From Rhodococcus sp. IEGM 1381 (GTDB lineage Bacteria > Actinomycetota > Actinomycetes > Mycobacteriales > Mycobacteriaceae), in assembly GCF_030056795.1 (NCBI RefSeq), contig NZ_JASHKQ010000017.1:18613-82612 (forward strand): a stretch of DNA of 64,000 nucleotides, read 5' to 3'. Each line of letters starts with the position of its first letter. Within the stretch, counting starts at the first letter, position 1. Shown one piece after another: positions 47,424 through 56,137 of the stretch. Both the position numbers and the translations under genes were made by a program. Below the pieces are notes generated by a model that ran no database searches, had not been told where the DNA came from, and saw only the letters and a list, made by a program, of their open reading frames with translations.

Positions 47424-48845
47424 TCAGATCAGATTCTGCGACAGGTCGCGGCGGACGAAGCGGCCGTGTCCCGCAGTGCCGGAATAGGATCCGCCATCGA
47501 CGACGATTCGCCCGCGAGAGATCACAGTGTCCACGTGGCCGTCGATCTCGAAACCCTCGTACGCGGAGTAGTCCATGTTCATGTGGTGGGTCTTCTCGAC
47601 TCCGATGCTGGTATGCCCGTTCGGATCGTAGATCACGATGTCGGCATCGGCTCCGGGGCTGATGACGCCCTTCTTCGGGTACATGCCGAACATCCGGGCC
47701 GGGGTGGTGCAACAGACGTCCACCCACTTCTCCAGGGTGATCTTCCCGCTCTTCACACCCTGGAACATCAAATCGATCCGATGCTCCACCGACCCGATTC
47801 CGTTGGGAATCTTGGAAAAATCGCCGATGCCCATCTCCTTCTGGTCCTTCATACAGAACGGGCAGTGGTCGGTACTGACGGTTGCCACGTCGCCGGTGCG
47901 CAGGTAGCGCCACAGTTCGTCCTGATGCCCCTCGGCCCGCGACCGCAGAGGCGTCGAGCAGACCCACTTGGCCCCCTCGAAACCCGGCGCACCGAGCTGT
48001 TCTTCCAGCGACAGATAGAGGTACTGCGGACACGTCTCGGCAAACACGTTCTGCCCGTTGCCCCGAGCCTGCGCAATCTGCTCGAGTGCCTGCTTGGCCG
48101 ATACGTGCACGACATACAGCGGCGCGCCGGTGACGTCGGCCAGCATGATGGCTCGGTGCGTCGCCTCTTCCTCGAGCTGCCACGGCCGCGACGTGCCGTG
48201 GAAGTACGGAGCGGTGTCTCCGCGGGCGATCGACTGCGCCACGAGGACGTCGATGGCAATGCCGTTCTCCGCGTGCATCATCAGCAATGCACCCGTTTCG
48301 GCCGCAGACTGCATGGCGCGCAATATCTTGCCGTCGTCGGAGTAGAACACACCCGGGTATGCCATGAAGAGCTTGAAGCTGGTGACACCCTCGGAGACCA
48401 ACTCGCTCATCGCTTTCAGGGAATCGTCGGTGACGTCGCCGATGATCTGATGAAACCCGTAGTCGACGGCGCACTTCCCCGCCGCTTTCTCGTGCCACTG
48501 CGCCAGAGTGTCCTGTACGCGCTGGCCGGGAGTCTGAATCGCGAAGTCCACGATGGTCGTCGTACCACCCCAGGCCGCTGCGCGCGTTCCGGTTTCGAAG
48601 GTGTCGGATGCGAACGTGCCACCGAACGGCATCTCCATGTGGGTGTGTCCGTCGACGCCACCCGGAATCACGTACTTGCCGGTGGCGTCGATGACGACGT
48701 CTGCCGAGGTCTTCAGGTCCGCGGCCAGTGACACCGAGCCCGGTGCCAGCACTGCGACAATGGCCTCACCGTCGATGAGGACATCCAATTCGTGTGCGCC
48801 GGTAGTGGATACCACGGTTCCACCGTGCACGAAGGTGGTGGCCAT
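47424..48845 (-). CDS. hydA: Dihydropyrimidinase / D-hydantoinase
   Basis: The 473-aa amidohydrolase opens 5,6-dihydropyrimidines or hydantoins. Metal-site motifs are YVIPGGVDGHTHMEMPFGG (about residues 54-72), the carboxylated lysine in GVTSFKLFMAYPGVFYSDD (about 155), MHAENG (about 187), YVVHVSAKQALEQI and VSTDHCPF (about 320). The length equals the family norm. It is 3 bp from the LLM oxidoreductase gene and overlaps the amidase stop by 1 bp. Confidence 0.94.
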   Translation of the reverse strand: MATTFVHGGTVVSTTGAHELDVLIDGEAIVAVLAPGSVSLAADLKTSADVVIDATGKYVIPGGVDGHTHMEMPFGGTFASDTFETGTRAAAWGGTTTIVDFAIQTPGQRVQDTLAQWHEKAAGKCAVDYGFHQIIGDVTDDSLKAMSELVSEGVTSFKLFMAYPGVFYSDDGKILRAMQSAAETGALLMMHAENGIAIDVLVAQSIARGDTAPYFHGTSRPWQLEEEATHRAIMLADVTGAPLYVVHVSAKQALEQIAQARGNGQNVFAETCPQYLYLSLEEQLGAPGFEGAKWVCSTPLRSRAEGHQDELWRYLRTGDVATVSTDHCPFCMKDQKEMGIGDFSKIPNGIGSVEHRIDLMFQGVKSGKITLEKWVDVCCTTPARMFGMYPKKGVISPGADADIVIYDPNGHTSIGVEKTHHMNMDYSAYEGFEIDGHVDTVISRGRIVVDGGSYSGTAGHGRFVRRDLSQNLI

Positions 48846-49687
48846 CAGGGTTGCACCAGTGGGCCGTAGGCGTCGGGTCTGCGGTCACGATAGAAGGCCC
48901 ATCGGTCGCGCACCACCTTGATCAAGTCCATGTCCAGGTCTCGAACGATGATCTCGGGTTCAGAATCCGACGCTACCTCGCCGACGAATTTGCCCTCGGG
49001 GTCCACGAAGTAACTTGTTCCGTAGAAATCGTCATCACCGTATTCGGATTCGATTCCGACCCGGTTGATCGCGCCCACGTAGTACTCGTTCGCGACGGCC
49101 GAAGCGGGTTGCTCGAGCTTCCACAGGTAGTTCGACAGGCCGCGCGAGGTAGCCGAGGGATTGAAGACGATCTCGGCACCGGCAAGGCCCAACGCCCGCC
49201 AACCTTCGGGAAAGTGCCTGTCGTAGCAGATGTACACACCGATTCGGCCGACCGCGGTGTCGAACACCGGCCACCCCAGGTTTCCGGGTCGGAAGTAGAA
49301 CTTCTCCCAGAATCCGTTGACATGGGGAATATGGTGCTTTCGATACTTGCCGAGATAGGTGCCGTCGGCGTCGACCACGGCGGCGGTGTTGTAGAGAAGG
49401 CCGGGCTGCTCTTGCTCGTACACCGGCAGAATCATCACGATGCCGAGCTCTTTCGCCAATGCGGCGAAACGGTCGACGGTGGGCCCGGGTACCGATTCGG
49501 CGTATTCGTAGAATTTCGCATCCTGCAATTGGCAGAAGTACGGGCCGTAGAAAAGTTCTTGGAAACAGACGACTTTCGCGCCCTGCTCGGCGGCGGACCG
49601 AGCAAACCCCTCGTGTGCCGCGATCATCGATTCTTTGTCACCGGTCCATGCGCTCTGGACCAGTGCAGCTCGAACTGTGGACATCAT
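48845..49687 (-). CDS. Nitrilase-superfamily amidase, beta-ureidopropionase-like
   Basis: The 280-aa enzyme has the Glu-Lys-Cys triad of the superfamily: E in VVCFQELFYGPYFCQLQ (about 44), K in GKYRKHHIPHVNGFWEKFYF (about 115-120), and C in VGVYICYDRHFPEGWRALGLAGAEIVFNPSATS (about 152). This pattern is shared by beta-ureidopropionase and N-carbamoylputrescine amidase. The dihydropyrimidinase neighbour favours hydrolysis of N-carbamoyl-beta-alanine. The ATG at 49687 is chosen because GGAG lies 5 nt upstream; a GTG at 49693 would add two residues. It is the first gene of an eight-gene operon. Confidence 0.92.
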   Translation of the reverse strand: MMSTVRAALVQSAWTGDKESMIAAHEGFARSAAEQGAKVVCFQELFYGPYFCQLQDAKFYEYAESVPGPTVDRFAALAKELGIVMILPVYEQEQPGLLYNTAAVVDADGTYLGKYRKHHIPHVNGFWEKFYFRPGNLGWPVFDTAVGRIGVYICYDRHFPEGWRALGLAGAEIVFNPSATSRGLSNYLWKLEQPASAVANEYYVGAINRVGIESEYGDDDFYGTSYFVDPEGKFVGEVASDSEPEIIVRDLDMDLIKVVRDRWAFYRDRRPDAYGPLVQP

Positions 49688-49749
49688 TGGCACTCCATCT
49701 CTCGCTGGCTTGCACCCTCAAGATATTTTGCGCCGTGTTACGGGATCGT

Positions 49750-49780
49750 TCGTCCGGTTTCGTATGTATTAATCGTCCGG
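49750..49780. promoter_or_regulatory. Direct repeat in the operon promoter region
   Basis: TCGTCCGG occurs at 49750-49757 and again at 49773-49780, 23 bp apart (about two helical turns), in the short gap between the ligase stop and the amidase start. This arrangement suits a dimeric regulator. The gap 49688-49786 must also hold the operon promoter; an AT-rich stretch is present, but I cannot fix its -10 with confidence. Confidence 0.4.
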
Positions 49781-49786
49781 AGGTAC

Positions 49787-51301
49787 TCAGGAGTTCGGCA
49801 GCAGCGCGCGCACAGCGTCGATGGTGTCGGCGGTGGCAAGGTCCTTGTCGGGTCGGTACCGCAGCACGCGTGCGAATCGCAGAGCAACGCCGCCTGGATA
49901 GCGCGGGCTGACCTGCACGCCGTCGAGCTCGATTTCGACGATCAACTCAGGACGTAGATAGACGGTGTGCTGATCTCGCTCGCGTTCGTGCTTCGGGAAC
50001 TCCTCCGTCTGCCATTGCAACAGCACGTCGGTCAGCCCCTTGAACGTCTTACCGACCATGATCGGCTCCCCGCCGTCGGGGTCGCGAGCTCCGAGATGCA
50101 GGTTGGACAGGTAGCCCGTGCGGCGGCCGTATCCCCACTCGGCTCCGAGGACGACAAGGTCGAGGGTGTGCTCGGGTTTGACCTTCTGCCAGCTCTTTCC
50201 GCGTCGCCCGGCGGCGTAGGGCGCACCGAGATCTTTGAGCATGACGCCCTCGTGTCCGGCGTCGAGCGCAGCGTCGAAGTGAGCCGCTGCTTCGTCCGCA
50301 TCGGGCCGAACGGCACTGGGAATTCGGTGCCCCGGTGCCACTCGTTCGAGTGCAGTCAGCCGCTGCTCGAGGGGCACATCGAGCAGATCCGTGCCATCCA
50401 GGTGCAGACAGTCGAAGAAGTAGGGCTGCAGCAGAAGCTCGTGAGCGCTCTCGGCGCCGAACCGGCTCATCGTTTCCTGGAACGGTCGCGGCCGCCCACC
50501 GTCGTCGAGTGCGAGGGTCTCTCCGTCGAGTACCACCGAGTCGCACGGCAGAGCGAGTACGAGTTCCACCAACTCGGGCACGCTCGCAGTGATGTCTCGC
50601 AAGGTCCGCGTATAGATGCTCACGTCGGTTCCGGAACGGTGCACCTGAATACGAGCGCCGTCCAGCTTGTATTCGACGGTGACGTCGCCGTCCAGTTGCT
50701 CCCACGCCGCGCGAAGAGATTCTGCGGGCGAGGCCAGCATCGGGCGGACCGGGCGTCCCACCTCGAGCCGGAACGCGTCGAGCGCCTCGACGCCACCGGT
50801 GATCGCGGCAACCGCGGTGGCAGACAAACGCCCCGAGAGCATGAATGCGCGGCGCACTGGGGCCTGTGGAAGGTTCGTGGCGGCAGCGACCGCGTCGACC
50901 ATGATTCCCTCGAGCGCGCCCTGACGAAGTTCACCGGTGACGAGCCTGATCAGGAACTGACGCTCCTCCGCGGTGCAGCGCGAGAACAGGTCCGTCAACA
51001 GCGCTACTCGCCGCGCAGCCGATCCCGCACCCGACGTCGATGCGACCGCGGAGATCGCGTCGTCGACCTCGGTGACCGTCAATGTCGAGACCTCAGCGGA
51101 GGTGACGTCGAGATCGGCCAGAGTGCGCCACCCGACTCCTATTCGACCCTGCCGCAACTCCCCCGACAGCCACGACACAGCAGGTTCGATGTCACCGGTC
51201 TCCGCCTCGGCGAGCAGCGCGCTCAGCTGCTCGATCTTGACCTTGCGCGAGCGCGTCGCGGCCACGGCACGGGAGGCTTCGACGATCCTGAACATCAACA
51301 C
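49787..51301 (-). CDS. ATP-dependent DNA ligase (LigB type)
   Basis: The 504-aa ligase has an N-terminal domain (residues 1-190, with LIRLVTGELRQGALEGIMVDAVA), the adenylation motif VEYKLDGARIQVHR with the nucleotidyl lysine near residue 212, DGETLALDDGGRPRPFQETMSRF (motif III region), HEGVMLKDLGAPYAAGRRGKSWQKVKP (motifs IV-V) and the OB-fold C-terminus. It matches the mycobacterial LigB architecture rather than the NHEJ LigD. The GTG at 51301 gives MLMFRIVEASRAVAAT. A -10 box 6 nt upstream suggests a leaderless transcript. Confidence 0.94.
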   Translation of the reverse strand: MLMFRIVEASRAVAATRSRKVKIEQLSALLAEAETGDIEPAVSWLSGELRQGRIGVGWRTLADLDVTSAEVSTLTVTEVDDAISAVASTSGAGSAARRVALLTDLFSRCTAEERQFLIRLVTGELRQGALEGIMVDAVAAATNLPQAPVRRAFMLSGRLSATAVAAITGGVEALDAFRLEVGRPVRPMLASPAESLRAAWEQLDGDVTVEYKLDGARIQVHRSGTDVSIYTRTLRDITASVPELVELVLALPCDSVVLDGETLALDDGGRPRPFQETMSRFGAESAHELLLQPYFFDCLHLDGTDLLDVPLEQRLTALERVAPGHRIPSAVRPDADEAAAHFDAALDAGHEGVMLKDLGAPYAAGRRGKSWQKVKPEHTLDLVVLGAEWGYGRRTGYLSNLHLGARDPDGGEPIMVGKTFKGLTDVLLQWQTEEFPKHERERDQHTVYLRPELIVEIELDGVQVSPRYPGGVALRFARVLRYRPDKDLATADTIDAVRALLPNS

Positions 51302-51307
51302 TCATCG

Positions 51308-51408
51308 AACATAGCGGCAGCTACCGTCAGGTTGCTGACATCCGATTGTTACCGGTGAGACTCCTGCGGCTGGTGTTCTTGCTGTTACGTTCGATTCATG
51401 TCAGCAAC
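51308..51408 (-). promoter_or_regulatory. Ligase promoter with a widely spaced 11-bp inverted repeat
   Basis: The minus-strand -10 TATGTT (51308-51313) lies 6 nt before the ligase GTG, so the transcript would be leaderless. GTTGCTGACAT (51331-51341), over the -35 position, is repeated as the exact complement ATGTCAGCAAC at 51398-51408, 56 nt away. The pair could be two operator half-sites or a large stem. No known regulator site is recognised. Confidence 0.45.
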
Positions 51409-51438
51409 GTCCGTGCGACAGAACGCATGAGCGACTTG

Positions 51439-53001
51439 TCAGCTGAAACCGAGAACACGGTCGCCCCAGGCAGCGCGCATGTCGCCGTCGGGGTCCTCGA
51501 CAAGGGCGTCGGACGTGTCGATCACCAACGTCCAACGCGTTTTTTCGGTGTACGGAGCCCAATGCTTGGACGCGTCGAGCGCAGCGGGTACGCCGTACCG
51601 CGCGAAAGCGAGCCACCGTCTCTGCATTCGCGCCGCCACCGCCATCGCCGGTTTACGGCCACCGAGCCAGAACGTGGGGTCTCGGTTCAGCGTCCCGAAA
51701 TTGCCGAAGACGTACGGCAGTTCGGTTGCATGTCCGGCTCCCACGCGAGCCGCCTTGAGCATCGGCGTCGCGTGATCGAATCGGTACATCCATGTGGGCG
51801 AGTGCCTGCTGTGCGCGTCGGCGATCCACATGCTCGGCATGACGAATCCCGCATCACGCGACATAGCTTGTGCGCCGGCCGGTTTGTCCCTGTCCGGGTA
51901 CGCCGCCATGATTTCGGCGACGCGATAAGCGGGCAGATCGGCGTGATCGTGCGCAATGGCCCGGAACATCTCCGAGACAGTGTCGGAGGTGATCGGCATC
52001 AGCGGGGACTTCATGAATCGGAAGATCGACGGCTCGTCGTGATTGGTGCCGATGATCAGTGGGATCTTGTGCGAGAGACCCTTCTGGAACGCCGCCACCG
52101 GGTAGCGCGGAACGATGTCTCCATCCACGACCGGCGAAAGACCCAGCGTTCCAGGAACTCTCGTGGGAATTTCGTAGCAGAGCGTGTCTCCCGCAGTGAC
52201 CAGCCTGCTGAAATGCATGTCGAACAACTCGCCGATGTCCCCCGGATCGACACCTACCAATTCCAGGAACCTCGACGCCACTGCGGCACCTCGATCGGGT
52301 CCGTACACCGACGTCGCGGGAGCACTCTGCACGATCGCTTGCTGGAACAGGCCCTCGGCCTTCGGCGACGTCATCAACGTGGTGACCGATGCGCCCCCGG
52401 AGGATTCACCGAACAGGGTGACTCGATCGGGATCGCCACCGAACGCGGCGATGCATTCGCGTACCCATTCGAGTGCTGCGATCTGGTCTCGCAGTCCGAG
52501 ATTGGTCTCGAACGTGTGCTCGTCGGTGGAGAACGACGACAGGTCGAGGAACCCGAAGGCACCGAGGCGGAAGTTGACAGTCACCACCACCACGTCGCCG
52601 TTCTCACTCAGGTTCCGCCCGTCGTACACCCGCTGAGCGGACGATCCGAGCGAGTACGCACCGCCGTGGATCCACACGAGTACCGGACGTTGCTCTCCAT
52701 CGGGCCGCGGGGCCCACACGTTGAGCGTGAGGCAGTCCTCGGAGATCGACAGCGACGGATCGATCGGCACCGGACTGTCGCGGCCCTGTGGTGCCATCGC
52801 GCCGAACTCGAGACCGTCCAGCACTCCGGACCACGGCTGCAACGGCCGCGGCGATCCGAACCTGAGCTTCCCCACCGGCGGTGTCGCGTAGGGAATACCC
52901 CTCCACGCCACGATCGGCGATGCGTCGGCGGCAACCGGATAGCCGAGGACGTCTCCATAAGGCGTGCTCACGCACACGGTGGAGCCGGACGCGTTGCCCA
53001 T
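51439..53001 (-). CDS. Type B carboxylesterase
   Basis: The 520-aa alpha/beta hydrolase has PVGKLRFGSPRPLQPW and the family motif SEDCLTLNVWAPRP. The oxyanion-hole segment is VWIHGGAYSLGS, and the nucleophile elbow VTLFGESSGGASVTTLMTSP has its serine near residue 198. The catalytic acid and histidine lie in IIGTNHDEPSIF and GAGHATELPYVFGN regions. No signal peptide is evident, so it is probably cytoplasmic. AGGAGG gives a precise start at 53001; the frame upstream to 53181 is not coding. It hydrolyses carboxyl esters of unknown identity. Confidence 0.92.
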   Translation of the reverse strand: MGNASGSTVCVSTPYGDVLGYPVAADASPIVAWRGIPYATPPVGKLRFGSPRPLQPWSGVLDGLEFGAMAPQGRDSPVPIDPSLSISEDCLTLNVWAPRPDGEQRPVLVWIHGGAYSLGSSAQRVYDGRNLSENGDVVVVTVNFRLGAFGFLDLSSFSTDEHTFETNLGLRDQIAALEWVRECIAAFGGDPDRVTLFGESSGGASVTTLMTSPKAEGLFQQAIVQSAPATSVYGPDRGAAVASRFLELVGVDPGDIGELFDMHFSRLVTAGDTLCYEIPTRVPGTLGLSPVVDGDIVPRYPVAAFQKGLSHKIPLIIGTNHDEPSIFRFMKSPLMPITSDTVSEMFRAIAHDHADLPAYRVAEIMAAYPDRDKPAGAQAMSRDAGFVMPSMWIADAHSRHSPTWMYRFDHATPMLKAARVGAGHATELPYVFGNFGTLNRDPTFWLGGRKPAMAVAARMQRRWLAFARYGVPAALDASKHWAPYTEKTRWTLVIDTSDALVEDPDGDMRAAWGDRVLGFS

Positions 53002-53099
53002 CGAGCCTCCTGTTCGGTCGCTGCCCAACGTACCAACATCACCCCTGGGCTCGGCGACGCCACGTTCGGTGTCGACGCCCCCGAGCGAAGGAATCGACG

Positions 53100-53741
53100 T
53101 TGAAAAGAATCGCATGTGCCGCAGCGGCAGTCGTGGCGGTCGGCCTACTGGCCGCCTGTGGTTCCGGTGGAGGCGACGCACCGATGGCGACGATCGTCAC
53201 CGACCGTCCCACCCCGATCACCGCGCTTCCGGCCACGCCCCGCAGTACGCCGTCATCCTCACCTGTGTCCACGACTCCGCCGACGTCCACCACGGCAACG
53301 CCGACGAGTTCGGCAGCGGCTCAGGCCAATTCGAACGACTACGCAGGCAAAGCACCTGGCTGGTACTACTTTTCGAGCCCCAGCGGAAAGTTCGAGTGCG
53401 GTATCGCCGTGCTGAACACCTCGATCGCCGGTTGTCACGGTTCGCTCCCCGATTCGGCACCGAAGGTTCCCGGAAGCGGCGCTTCGGAGGCGGCCGTCAA
53501 ACCCAATGCCGTGCAGTTGATCGCTGGATCACCGGCGAAGTTCGAGAGCCTCGGCGATCCCAAGTTCCATCGTTTCGACGGCCCCGCGGCGGCACTGCCG
53601 TACGGCGAGGTGCTCACCGTCCCCGGCAGCGGATCCACCAACGGCCTACAGTGCAGCGTCGACGAGCAGTCCGGGGTCACCTGCACCGATCAGGTCGGCC
53701 ATGGCTTCACCGTCTCGGCCGAGGATTTCGACCTTCGCTGA
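53100..53741 (+). CDS. Secreted lipoprotein of unknown function
   Basis: The TTG start at 53100 follows AAGGA by 8 nt and gives a 213-aa precursor. The signal peptide IACAAAAVVAVGLLAACGSGG has a lipobox LAAC, so the protein is likely a lipoprotein. A Ser/Thr/Pro-rich linker (about residues 40-85) precedes a small domain with four cysteines (FECGIAVLNTSIAGCHG and LQCSVDEQSGVTCTDQ) that suggest two disulfides. It resembles mycobacterial-type exported proteins with this Cys pattern, but no function is known. It starts divergently from the carboxylesterase. Confidence 0.8.
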   Translation: MKRIACAAAAVVAVGLLAACGSGGGDAPMATIVTDRPTPITALPATPRSTPSSSPVSTTPPTSTTATPTSSAAAQANSNDYAGKAPGWYYFSSPSGKFECGIAVLNTSIAGCHGSLPDSAPKVPGSGASEAAVKPNAVQLIAGSPAKFESLGDPKFHRFDGPAAALPYGEVLTVPGSGSTNGLQCSVDEQSGVTCTDQVGHGFTVSAEDFDLR

Positions 53742-53859
53742 CGGTGTCGTTCGTGCGGCGAATTACCAGGCGTAATGTCCGGGGACGGTACGACAATCCC
53801 TGCCGTACGGTCTCCCCAGCGGCCGACGCCCGTGCGCGCGGCCAGAAGGTGCGTCACTC

Positions 53860-55257
53860 ATGAATCAGACCTCGGACCACCACACAGCAAAGGTCATCGG
53901 CGTCAGCGTCGCCGCAGCTGTGGGCGGCTTCCTGTTCGGCTTCGACAGCTCGGTCATCAACGGAGCCGTCGACTCGATCGAAGATCACTTCTCCCTCGGC
54001 TCGTTCACCACCGGCTTCGTGGTGGCGATCGCCCTGATCGGATGCGCGGTGGGTGCCTGGTTCGCCGGCAGCCTCGCAGACCGTTGGGGACGCAAGAGAG
54101 TGATGCTGCTGGGTTCGGCCTTGTTCACCATCTCCTCGGTCGGTTCGGCATTCGCCTTCAGCGTTCCCGATCTCATGCTCTGGCGAGTACTCGGCGGACT
54201 CGGCATCGGCATCGCGTCGGTGATCGCGCCGGCTTACATCGCCGAGATCGCCCCGGCCAAGTGGCGCGGCTCCCTGGCCTCGCTCCAGCAATTGGCCATC
54301 ACCATCGGCATTTTCGCCGCCCTTCTGTCCGACGCCCTCCTCGCCGGTGCTGCCGATGGTGCCTCGAACGACCTGTGGTTCGGCGTCGAAGCATGGCGCT
54401 GGATGTTCCTGGTCGGCGTCGTGCCGGCCCTTGTGTACGGGCTGTTGGCAACTCTGATTCCGGAATCCCCGCGCTACCTGGTGGGTCAGCACCTCGATGA
54501 GGAAGCCGCCCGAGTCCTCGCCGAGATCACCGGTGAACTGCATCCCGACGAGCGCGTACACGAGATCAGGCTGACGCTGCGCAAGGAATCGCGTTCCTCG
54601 TTCGCCGACATCCGCGGGCCGAAGTTCGGCCTGCAACCGATTGTCTGGGTAGGCATCACGATGGCCGTGCTGCAGCAGCTGGTCGGTATCAACGCGATCT
54701 TCTACTACTCGACGACGCTGTGGCGCTCGGTCGGCTTCAGTGAGGACCAGTCGTTCACGACGTCGGTCATCACCGCGGTGATCAACGTGGTCATGACGTT
54801 CGTGGCGATCCTGTTCGTCGACCGCATCGGCAGGCGCAAGCTGCTGTTGGCGGGTTCGATCGGCATGTTCGTCGGGCTCGTCATGGCGTCCGTGGCCTTC
54901 TCGCAGTCGATCGGCAGCGGTGACGACATCACGCTGCCCGCTCCGTGGGGTGCCATCGCATTGATCGGTGCCAACCTGTTCGTCATCTTCTTCGCGTCGA
55001 CCTGGGGTCCGATCATGTGGGTGATGCTCGGTGAGATGTTCCCCAACCGCATGCGAGCCATGGCGCTCGGAATCGGCACCGCAGCCAACTGGGTCGCCAA
55101 TTTCGCTGTGACGCTTGCATTCCCGCCATTGACGTCATCGGTGGGACTGTGGGTCATCTACGCCGGCTTCGCATTGTTCGCCGCCTTGTCGTTCTTCTTC
55201 GTCAAGGCCAAGATCACGGAGACCAAGGGGATGGAGCTAGAAGACATGCTGGGGTGA
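53860..55257 (+). CDS. MFS sugar:H+ symporter (sugar porter family)
   Basis: The 465-aa permease has 12 predicted membrane segments and all sugar porter signatures: GGFLFGFDSSVINGA in helix 1, GSLADRWGRKRVMLLGS between helices 2 and 3, PESPRYLVG at the end of helix 6, QQLVGINAIFYYSTTLW in helix 7 and GPIMWVMLGEMFPNRMRAMALG in helix 10. It is close to glucose/xylose/myo-inositol symporters; the exact sugar is not predictable. It ends 70 bp before the TPP riboswitch. Confidence 0.93.
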   Translation: MNQTSDHHTAKVIGVSVAAAVGGFLFGFDSSVINGAVDSIEDHFSLGSFTTGFVVAIALIGCAVGAWFAGSLADRWGRKRVMLLGSALFTISSVGSAFAFSVPDLMLWRVLGGLGIGIASVIAPAYIAEIAPAKWRGSLASLQQLAITIGIFAALLSDALLAGAADGASNDLWFGVEAWRWMFLVGVVPALVYGLLATLIPESPRYLVGQHLDEEAARVLAEITGELHPDERVHEIRLTLRKESRSSFADIRGPKFGLQPIVWVGITMAVLQQLVGINAIFYYSTTLWRSVGFSEDQSFTTSVITAVINVVMTFVAILFVDRIGRRKLLLAGSIGMFVGLVMASVAFSQSIGSGDDITLPAPWGAIALIGANLFVIFFASTWGPIMWVMLGEMFPNRMRAMALGIGTAANWVANFAVTLAFPPLTSSVGLWVIYAGFALFAALSFFFVKAKITETKGMELEDMLG

Positions 55258-55326
55258 GCTGAGGACCGCAGGTACAGGGGCGGCGGCATCGACACCTGGT
55301 GACCGGTGTTACTGTCGCTTTCGTTC

Positions 55327-55409
55327 TGACACGGGGTGTGTCCGCCGATGCGGATGCTGAGATCAAACCCGCTGAACCTGATGCAGGTAATACTGACGAA
55401 GGGATGTCA
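55327..55409 (+). promoter_or_regulatory. TPP riboswitch (THI element)
   Basis: All conserved blocks are in order: ACGGGGTG (55331-55338), GCTGAGATC (55356-55364), ACCCGCTGAACCTGATGCAGG (about 55367-55387) and the 3' GACGAAGGGA (55395-55404). The closing helix P1 is TGACA (55327-55331) with TGTCA (55405-55409). The tenA ATG is only 5 bases further. The conserved AAGGGA at 55399-55404 is the best ribosome site for tenA, so thiamine pyrophosphate binding should hide it and block translation. Confidence 0.93.
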
Positions 55410-55414
55410 AGGCG

Positions 55415-56137
55415 ATGACGCCTGTTGTATCTGCGGACCCGGTCCGCTTCACCGACCTCTTGTGGGATGCCTCCGAGAATGTTCGACGCGCAATCGACGA
55501 CCTGGAGTTTCTCCGACTACTCGGGGCGGGGACGCTTCCGCTCGACGCGTTCCGGCGGTATCTCGAGCAGGATTCGCTCTACCTGAGTGGGTACGTGAAG
55601 TCGCTGTCCTTGTTGGCGGCACGTGCGCCGACCCCGATCGCCGGAGCATTCTGGGCGAGCGCCGCCGCGAGCGCCATGGACGAGGCGTCGTCGCACAAGG
55701 CCATGCTGACCGGGGGTTCTCTCCCCTCGTCGACGGCTACGCCGGAGCCTTCACCTGCTTGCCTGGGCTACATGTCCTATCTGACCGCGACGGCGGCAAC
55801 CGAGCCGTATCCCGTGGCGGCCGCGGCGGTGCTGCCGTGTTTCTGGATCTACGCCGATGTCGGCCGCTCACTCGCCGAAGCAGCGAAGACGGTTCTCGAT
55901 CACGATCCCGATCACCCCTATGCGCGATGGGTGGCTGCCTACGACGCACCCGAATTTCATGCCATCGTCGACGCTGCAAAGACTTTCGTGGACGACGCCG
56001 CTGCGGCCGCGACGCTCGATCAGCGCGAGCAGATGATCGACGCCTTCGTCGTCGCGTCGAGATACGAACTGATGTTCTGGGACAGCGCTTTACATCCCAC
56101 TCCGTGGCCCCTGGCCGAGAGTGCGGTGTACGCATGA
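55415..56137 (+). CDS. tenA: TenA-family thiaminase II / aminopyrimidine aminohydrolase
   Basis: The 240-aa helical protein hydrolyses aminopyrimidines to HMP for thiamine salvage. Residues aligning with the Bacillus TenA active site are D44 in LPLDAFRRYLEQD, the nucleophile C142 in AAVLPCFWIYADVG (so it is the Cys, TenA_C, type) and E218 in SRYELMFWD. It is directly under the TPP riboswitch and overlaps the binding protein gene by 4 bp. The open frame in another phase starting at 55336 is a shadow. Confidence 0.94.
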   Translation: MTPVVSADPVRFTDLLWDASENVRRAIDDLEFLRLLGAGTLPLDAFRRYLEQDSLYLSGYVKSLSLLAARAPTPIAGAFWASAAASAMDEASSHKAMLTGGSLPSSTATPEPSPACLGYMSYLTATAATEPYPVAAAAVLPCFWIYADVGRSLAEAAKTVLDHDPDHPYARWVAAYDAPEFHAIVDAAKTFVDDAAAAATLDQREQMIDAFVVASRYELMFWDSALHPTPWPLAESAVYA

